A stretch of DNA of 64,000 bases. It comes from Cryptococcus deneoformans JEC21. Lineage: Eukaryota > Basidiomycota > Tremellomycetes > Tremellales > Cryptococcaceae. Shown here piece by piece: positions 57,615 through 64,000 of the stretch; the first letter of the stretch is position 1; each line of letters starts with the position of its first letter. The notes beneath the pieces were generated by a model. That model worked only from the letters and a program-made list of their open reading frames with translations. It made no database searches and was not told the DNA's origin. The stretch covers positions 976,301 to 1,040,300 of the forward strand of contig NC_006691.1 of the NCBI RefSeq assembly GCF_000091045.1, written 5' to 3'. Both the position numbers and the translations under genes were made by a program.

Positions 57615-59082
57615 ATGCCAAACGCCCCCATACCCGGCCAGTTCGAGCAGGACACTCGAGTCTCTTTTGACAAAGTTTCCGGCAAGTGGCAGTACGAAGA
57701 TGATGAAGGCACAGAACATGAATGGAATGGCACTGCTTGGATTCCCATTGTACGTATCATGCAGACTCGTACCAAACAAAGGCTGATCCATCTGTCTAGA
57801 TTGACGATGAGCTTGTAAGAGCACAGCAAGCAGCGTACTCGGTACCCGGTGTAGACGAATCAGTACGTCGGTTATCAATCGTAAAAGAATTAAATCCTCA
57901 TCAACCGATTGATAGACACCTTCCAATGCGGCCATCGCAAGAGAAGAACGCCGTAACAAGAAGCGTAAGAAGGGAGAAAAGGATTATACCTCAAATACCT
58001 CCAACGCCCCAGCTGCTGCGACCGAGGCCTCCAAACCTGCTCCTGCCCCGTCTGCGCCCAAGAAGACTGGTGTTTGGGTCACAAATCTTCCGCCAAACAC
58101 CACTATCCAGAAGCTTGCCGATGTCTTCTCCAAGGCTGGCGTCTTGCATATTGATGATGAAGGCAATCCCCGTATTAAGATGTACTATGATGACGAAGGG
58201 AATTTCAAAGGCGAAGCTTGGGTTGTATATTTCAAGGAAGGCAGTGTGGACCTCGCCATCACACTTTTGGATGACACTGAGCTCGAGCTGGGTGCTGGTT
58301 ATCCGCCTATGAGAGTCAAAGTCGCGGAATATTTTAAAGATCAGGAAAAGGGAAAAGATAAAGAGAAGAAAGAGAAAACTGAAGGAGAAAAGAAGAAATT
58401 GACGGCCGAAGAGAAGCAAAAAATGAGCAAGAGGATGAAGACTCTTCAGAGGTGCGTGATTAGTTTCTTATGATCTTGATCTGGATTGGACTGATTGTAT
58501 GTAGTAAAATCACGTGGCGCTCGGATGATGAGTCTGACGACCCTGCTGCTCCTCTCGGAGGTGCTCCTGCCCCGACAAACAACCGTTTCGCTCGTGTGGT
58601 CGTGTTGAAGGGAATGTTCGTCCCCGAGGAATTAGAAAAGGATCCTGCGTTATTGCTAGAGCTGAAAGAAGAGGTCAGAGAAGAAGCAGAGACGCTTGGC
58701 CAAGTCACGAGTGTTATCTTGTATGATGTAGGTTACTACATCTTGACGGCTGATTTCGATGCTTACAATGAACCATAGAAGGAGGAGGACGGGGTAATGA
58801 CCATCAAGTTCAAGGAACCCGTGTCAGCGCAGGCGTGTGTAGCGAAGATGAACAACCGATATTTCGACGGTCGAGTGGTATGTCTGGCTTATGATCCTTT
58901 TTCTAATGTCGCTAACACATTCAACGCAGATCTACGCCGGTCTCTATAACGGAAAGGAAAGATTCAAAAAATCTGGTGGACGGACGTTTGATGAAGATAA
59001 TGATCAGGAGGAGAAGGAGCGACTGGACAACTTTGCGCACTGGCTGGTGGAGGGCGAGGATGAAGAAGCTGCCAAGAAGTAA
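57615..59082 (+). CDS. splicing factor HTATSF1/Cus2-like
   Basis: The start MPNAPIPGQFEQDTRVSFDK is followed by WQYEDDEGTEHEWNGTAWIP, an aromatic motif typical of HTATSF1 N-termini. RRM1 reads TGVWVTNLPPNTTIQKLADV ... GNFKGEAWVVYFKEGSVDLA. A Lys/Glu-rich linker leads to RRM2/UHM: RFARVVVLKGMFVPEELEKD ... TIKFKEPVSAQACVAKMNNR then YFDGRVIYAGLYNGKERF. Cus2/HTATSF1 binds U2 snRNP (SF3B1 ligand motifs) and is displaced before pre-spliceosome formation. About 390 residues and six introns. It ends 67 bp from the convergent ECM15-like gene. The arrangement is complete with no missing motif that I can see. Confidence 0.9.
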
Positions 59083-59149
59083 ATAAGAATTTATACTTGT
59101 AGGATGCATTTATCCTTCTGTCCCAGGCCCATCCGTTCCTTTTAATTAT

Positions 59150-59784
59150 TTATGCTTTGGATGACTCTTTGGCGAGGATCTCTTCGACACGCTTGACTTT
59201 CCCATCGTTTCCTCCAGAGGTGATACTCTTGTCCGTTCGAGTACCAATCCTGATATCGGTCTAAGGCTCATTGTCAGTTTGTTTAAGGACATAGAATGAT
59301 GCATACCAAGACATACCGCAATTCTAGGGGTACCCATGGCGTGAACAGCCTTGTGACAGTCTCCGATCGCCTGTACATATTATATCAACTGGGGACTGCA
59401 AGTAAAGGCAAGCATTACGCACCTTCATAACTTCATCCCAGGGACCTTCAATGTTAGTTCCGTAACCGCTTTAATCTTCTCAGCCTTTGATCGATCACGC
59501 TGTTTTGTTGGTAACGGACTTACTGCAACTATGACGGTAAATGAAGCATTAGAGTAACAATGCTTTGCAAGCAACAAGACCGACATACCTTGTATTCCAG
59601 TCCAGACTTCTCAAGAACTTTCTGACATTCTGCGATCTGAGGGCCAACAGAAGGGACAGAAAGACCCATGGGGATGAGACAGACTAGGATCGAACAGAGA
59701 ACCAGACACTCGGTCAATGAGAGGACAAAGAGCAGAGAGCAGTAACTTCTCACAGTCAGCGACGGCGTAGAGCTGGTCAGACAT
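59150..59784 (-). CDS. ECM15: ECM15/UPF0045 (thiamine-binding-like) protein with a 5-nt microexon
   Basis: A small protein of about 105 residues of the MTH1187/YkoF-like ferredoxin-fold family: MSDQLYAVAD-FCLIPMGLSVPSVGPQIA, then ECQKVLEKSGLEYK, then LHGYGTNIEGPWDEVMK, AIGDCHKAVHAMGTPRIA and TDIRIGTRTDKS. Family members bind thiamine or related ligands, and yeast Ecm15 is of uncertain function. Exons are split by five introns. To join LEYK to GYGTNIEG in frame, a 5-nt exon TTGCA (59524-59528) must be retained between two well-formed introns; it supplies the L and the first two bases of the H codon. Direct joining of the outer exons gives a stop after four codons. Confidence 0.85.
59524..59528 (-). 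other. 5-nt microexon
   Basis: Upstream intron: AAG|GTATGTCGG...CTAAT...CCGTCATAG|. Exon: TTGCA. Downstream intron: |GTAAGTCCG...GGCTGAG...GATTAAAG|CGG. It restores the conserved LHGYGT motif. Confidence 0.75.
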
Positions 59785-61677
59785 CTTTGAATTTTGTATT
59801 GTCTCTGCGTGCAACTGGTGCTAACTTTTGGTAAAGTAAAAGTATGATGAGCGTTTCTCGCCAAAGCAGACTCTGATTCACTGAAACTATTAGACCATGC
59901 GGCTTCCGAGAGCCGTCGGAATAATAAGTCTGTACGAGAAGCAATAATTAAGACCCCGTGGCGGTTATTGCCGGCCTCTTATTATTTATTATTCTTATTT
60001 TAATTAATTATCAAACGATCAAACATGCCTGGCCGAGAAGACTCGAAGACCGACGGATGAAGGAGAAACTGTCACTGTGGCCTCCCTTGCTGCTTCCCAT
60101 CATGTCATTCATACGTCCTCACACGACCGTCTTCACGTAACGTGTAAGATGATTTTGAGCCATACGACAAAAGCATACTGTTTTATCGCAATTTCGCTAT
60201 TCGTGCGGCTTTTGAGTTTGCACAACAACTCTTTCTCCTCCATTCCTCAAGAAGGCAACAAACTTCGAATCCGACAAACCATGGCTTGTCCTTGTGTTGG
60301 ACCTAACCAGCCGCTTCTATCTATATCTCCCACAACTCTGAATCGCCTAGTGACGGCATCTTCCACATCATGGTAGAAACCACTTGTCATACCCATTTTT
60401 GTACATGTCGACGTCCTGTGCACTTCCCGAGGATTTTATTCCGAGAGCGTGCAGAAACTATACATTAAAATCTTAATCAATAAAGATCGTTCTTCAAAGT
60501 TCTTCCGAGCTCTTGAAGAAAAATGTGGTAAAGGCGGCAAAGACGTTGTGAAGTGATTGATAGGCGCCAAAAGAATGGAGGGATGTTGCTTGTTGTTGGT
60601 GAGTGAGGATGCTCATTGCTGTGCTGTCGTTGATTTGTCCCTCATTATCAATAAGATGACTTATATGTAAAACTTGTACAGTACTGTAATTCTATATGTA
60701 CTGACTTTGGGGGCCCAGCTTACCCACAAAGCATCTGTCTGTGAGCAAGTGTAAGGCTGGCCGGGTAAGAGGCAGGTACGGTAGTCGGTATGGATATGAC
60801 CGGCAGACGTGTTGAAGGTGAAGGCATATGATATACGTCTAATACATATGAGGATTGATCCATAAGGGATCTTCGAAAGGGTATGAAGAGGTTTATATAC
60901 AATCCAGTCGCCCCCCTCTACTCGGCCTGTCTCCCTTCCCTTCAACTTATCCTTTTCGACAAACATCCTTCTCCAATGTTGGGACTGTAATCTACTGATG
61001 GGTCTTGACAGCAAGGGAAACTGTTCAAAGAGGCACATTATATAAGTTGCCTTTGTGGACAAGAAGAGGCTACTGCTGGCGGTCACCTCATGAGGTAAGT
61101 CAGATCCAATCATTATGTGCACAATATAAGGTGCGGTCTGAATTCTCTTACATTGCGTTTCCAGGAACATGATGGCTGATCACTAGATGGCCATTTGCTA
61201 CACGAACATTACTGAACGTCGAATATTTTGTTCCAGAAGATAGCTTGCAACTGCGAATGTATTTTTTATCCAAGTTTACTCTACTCGAAGCTCAATCGCA
61301 AGGAATATAGTAGTAGCCATTGAATGAGCTTCGTCTATCGGTTGCAGCGAGCAATTGTTTAACAATGGAAAGCATGCAAACCGTGGACTGGATAGTCTCT
61401 AACAACTGTATCACATCAGCAGACGACAACAACCATCGTGTTTCTTCCTCGATAATTGCATGCAGCTGATCACTCAATGATCAATGGTTGTCCTTGTTGC
61501 AGCGCAGTGTTGCGCAAGGTAACAACCTCCATGACGGCAAATACCTCACTTCCTTTGGTCAATGGCTTCTTGATCCCTAGCATTAATAGGATATTCCCAT
61601 AGTCAGGTCTGAACAACAGGGGCCGATGATGAGGATTATTATTCACAATTTAACGCCTAGCGGAAAAAAAAAAAACA
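59785..61677. other. long intergenic region, no supported gene
   Basis: About 1.9 kb. A 169-codon frame (60661-61170, minus) and a 61-codon frame (61292-61477, minus) are open, but neither has recognisable domains, family-like composition or good flanking splice sites. This could be regulatory DNA, UTR or a non-coding RNA. Confidence 0.35.
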
Positions 61678-62062
61678 TTTGAGATTCTTGAAGGTTGTTG
61701 TAGTAGGTGAAGGTGGGGAGTGATGTTCTCAAGAGATTGGGAACAATTATCTCAAATGACTGATGTTGTATCTTCTTCTCATACTAATAGTAATGGTACG
61801 ATCACTCCAAAAATAAAAGTAGGTAAATATCAAAAAATAGATTTCCCTTCGCCTCTTATTCAATGCACGTGAACTGCATGTTTAAAGATTACGATGTAAG
61901 CACTAATTAGGACTAAGCATATCTCAAATGTTTCGTGCGTATAGCGGTATAGCCCCACGAACCGTGTTGATAATATGTCAAAGAAACGAAGGACGGAGTG
62001 ACGAAAGGATTGATAGCTCAAAGAAAAACAGGATCTCAAATGATATCGTTCAACATCTCAAA
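61678..62062. repeat. cluster of TTTGAGAT/ATCTCAAA 8-mers (B)
   Basis: Exact matches at 61678 (plus) and, as ATCTCAAA, at 61749, 61921, 62033 and 62055. It is the same 8-mer as the cluster at 53068-53401. It lies 380-760 bp upstream of RCF2. Confidence 0.8.
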
Positions 62063-62440
62063 GCCGGCTGATATCAAATTTCGGTGTTACTCATCATTCG
62101 GCGGGGATTGGCCGACGGCCGGGTGACGGACGGAATGGTCTTGTCGGTGTAGACTGGAGTATGACGGAAGTTGCTGCGGCGGTAACTTTTGGAGACCCGC
62201 TCGGCATGACGACATGGACGATTCTCCCATAATCAGGCGAGGAAAGTACAATGATAATGGACGAAAAGACCATCTACGATAGCCTTATAGCAACGGGCTT
62301 TGAAAATCCCTCATATCCATTCGCATAGTCGTATAGCCGCACGTCAGCTATAAAAAGACCCCATCTCTGCTGGCAGTTACGCTCATTCGATTGCTCAACC
62401 AGTTACCCATACCCACCAATATAATCAATCGCCAGCTATC
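62063..62440. other. RCF2 promoter / 5' UTR region
   Basis: It includes a GC-rich GGCCGACGGCCGGGTGACGG stretch (about 62109-62128), a TATAAAAAG TATA-like element at 62349-62357 and a pyrimidine/CAA-rich leader just before the ATG. Confidence 0.4.
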
Positions 62441-63376
62441 ATGAAGGTAACTTCTCCCACGACATAATCATAGTCAACAAGCGCACTTCTGACTTCCACT
62501 TGTTAGGCCCCCATTTCCAGTTCCACTCAAGATGACATGAAAGTCTATTACAACGAAACTCTGAAAGGTGGTTTTCGAGGAGCGTTGCTTGCTGCCGCCA
62601 TCACTGGAACATCATACTTCGTTTTAACTAAGCGTTCACCCACATTTCGCTCTTTACCCCTCCCTGCGAAAGCATTTGGCGGAGTAGTCATCAGTATTCC
62701 TTGTATGTTCATCTCTGCCGAGAGAGCTGGTCTGGCGTATGAGCGGGCACAATGGTCTGGTGTCGGCCAGAAGGAAATTGAGCGCAACATAGAGAGGCAG
62801 TCAGAAAGGTGGGGAAAGATGACACAAATGGAAAAGGCCAAGAATTGGGTCGGAAATCACAAATACAGTCTTATCAGTGCCGCGTGAGTGTGCTTTAATT
62901 GATCCAAGGTACTCTGTACTGACTGTTGGGTCGTTTAGTTGGGTCGGGTCCTTAGGTTTAGCTTTCGGCATCGTCGCCAGAAACCCTTATCAGACTACAG
63001 CTCAGAAGGTAGTGCAAGCCCGTATGTGGGCTCAAGGTTAGTCAAAAAGATATTTTCAGAAGTTATCATTACTAACACCTTGCTCTAGGCCTCACTGTTG
63101 GACTCTTAGTCGGAGGTGCCTTGTTGGCTGGTGCCAATTCCAATCCCCCTGACGAGTTTAGTCAAAAGAAAGAAGGTGACCACTCATGGCGAGACATCCT
63201 CGGTAAGTCACTGTTATCGAGGTAATGCTGAGGAGATCTAATGTTCTTATGCAGAACTTGATGAGCACTTGACTCAAGAGGAGCGTGCCCAGCTACATGG
63301 GAATGCCGACCCAAAGAAGTTGAAGGAAATTCATGAGGCTGCCCTCAAAAGAAAAGCTGCGGTTGGCAAAGTATAG
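62441..63376 (+). CDS. RCF2: respiratory supercomplex factor 2 (HIG1 domain protein)
   Basis: Exon 1 is only ATGAAG, followed by a GT-AG intron and APISSSTQDDMKVYYNETLK. Membrane segments are seen at GALLAAAITGTSYFVL, AFGGVVISIPCMFISAERAG, LISAAWVGSLGLAFGIVA and LTVGLLVGGALLAGA. The HIG1 signature lies in ARNPYQTTAQKVVQARMWAQ followed by GLTVGLLVGG. The C-terminus is hydrophilic (DILELDEHLTQEERAQLHG). Rcf2 sits in the mitochondrial inner membrane and modulates complex IV within complex III-IV supercomplexes. About 235 residues in five exons, normal for the family. Together with NDUFS3 it is the second respiratory-chain gene in the window. Confidence 0.9.
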
Positions 63377-64000
63377 ACTAGTGTGGCCTCCATGTCCCAT
63401 TATTGGTATATTAAGAGGAGGGTGAAAGAGAAGGTAAAATTAAGTATGTGTATTTCGATCCAGAATGTACCCAAATAGCATGCCAACGACTTCGTCAATC
63501 TCTCCACCTATGCAACTTGTGTTTTTCAGGGCGGTTGGCGAGTTGGCCGATGTCGTTCATTTTTCAGTTCTGACCAAATGATCTTCTGCACCCAATTTTA
63601 CTCATCTTGGTTCTGCGAAAAATTTGACTCCTTCATTTGAGCATACTTTCCCATCGTTATCAGCTAACTCGAACACCCTCATCGAGATTTTGCACATCCA
63701 CTTGTTTTATAACCCCCTTTTTTTCAGCCTTGCTTGGGGGACCCGTCCTCGTGTTTTGATACGACGCGTTTGAGACACCAACGAAATCGCAAGAAGGCTA
63801 GAGCCATCCTTCTTTCGTTCTCCATCCTACGGGGTTAATTCTTCTTTAATCAAGTATACCGGCCCTTTTGATTACCCCGCATTAGCTGCGACTGGATATG
63901 TCCCGAGAAATTGGCGCGGAAGTCGTCAGTATAGGGTCACCACTCTCCTCTAGCCCCTTACCATCCGCCCTTTCTTCACCCACGATCTTACCCTCGACTC
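63377..64000. other. intergenic to window end, no gene seen
   Basis: 3' flank of RCF2, then C/T-rich DNA toward the edge that may be the promoter or leader of a gene beyond the window. No start codon with a supported frame. Confidence 0.4.

Noticed and set aside
60661..61170. 169-codon minus-strand frame upstream of RCF2
   Set aside because: No start context, domain or codon pattern like the neighbours, and no splice partners. Kept only as part of the unexplained intergenic region.
61292..61477. Short helical-looking frame (...VIQLLETIQSTVCMLSIVKQ...)
   Set aside because: Only 61 codons, with a stop just upstream and no ATG in frame. Composition alone is not enough.

Overview
The window looks like nuclear DNA of a basidiomycete yeast, most likely a Tremellomycete close to Cryptococcus. 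Nearly every gene is cut by several introns of about 45-75 nt with GTAAGT/GTATGT-type donors, genes lie close together on both strands, many proteins carry long low-complexity Ser/Pro/Glu tracts, and the tRNA genes have introns. The genus is an inference; I could not search a database. Coding models were built by following reading frames through splice sites by eye, so small exon boundaries may be off by a few codons.

Layout. 1-1853: 3' part of a PACT-domain spindle-pole coiled-coil protein. 2464-3585: a lone gag-like zinc-knuckle gene. 4063-4160 and 15243-15340: two elongator tRNA-Met genes in opposite orientation, flanking FYV6, a U2SURP-like splicing factor, IPI3 and a 1422-aa acidic disordered protein. 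15.7-22.6 kb: a secreted Ser/Thr-rich protein, the 30-kDa complex I subunit, and a 1440-aa disordered protein. 23-33.7 kb: tRNA-Thr, a PB1 + multi-ZZ (NBR1-like) protein, CSN6, TRP2 and a farnesylated Sel1-repeat chitin synthase regulator. 34.5-49.96 kb: an eight-exon secreted calpain-like protease, an acyl-CoA-binding/ankyrin protein, VPS8, a RhoGEF and MTC1. 50.6-63.4 kb: formate dehydrogenase, a SAP-domain protein kinase of TKL type, an HTATSF1/Cus2 splicing factor, an ECM15-like protein and RCF2.

This is ordinary chromosomal gene content rather than a cluster. Three loci belong to pre-mRNA splicing (FYV6, U2SURP, HTATSF1/CUS2) and two to respiration (NDUFS3, RCF2). The points most worth a second look are: the kinase, whose beta-3 lysine is serine while a lysine sits in the glycine-rich loop (WNK-like) and which is fused to SAP-like motifs; the small secreted calpain-like protease broken into eight tiny exons; a 5-nt microexon in the ECM15-like gene; five GC-AG introns, three of them in the U2SURP splicing-factor gene; and two intergenic clusters of the 8-mer TTTGAGAT/ATCTCAAA.
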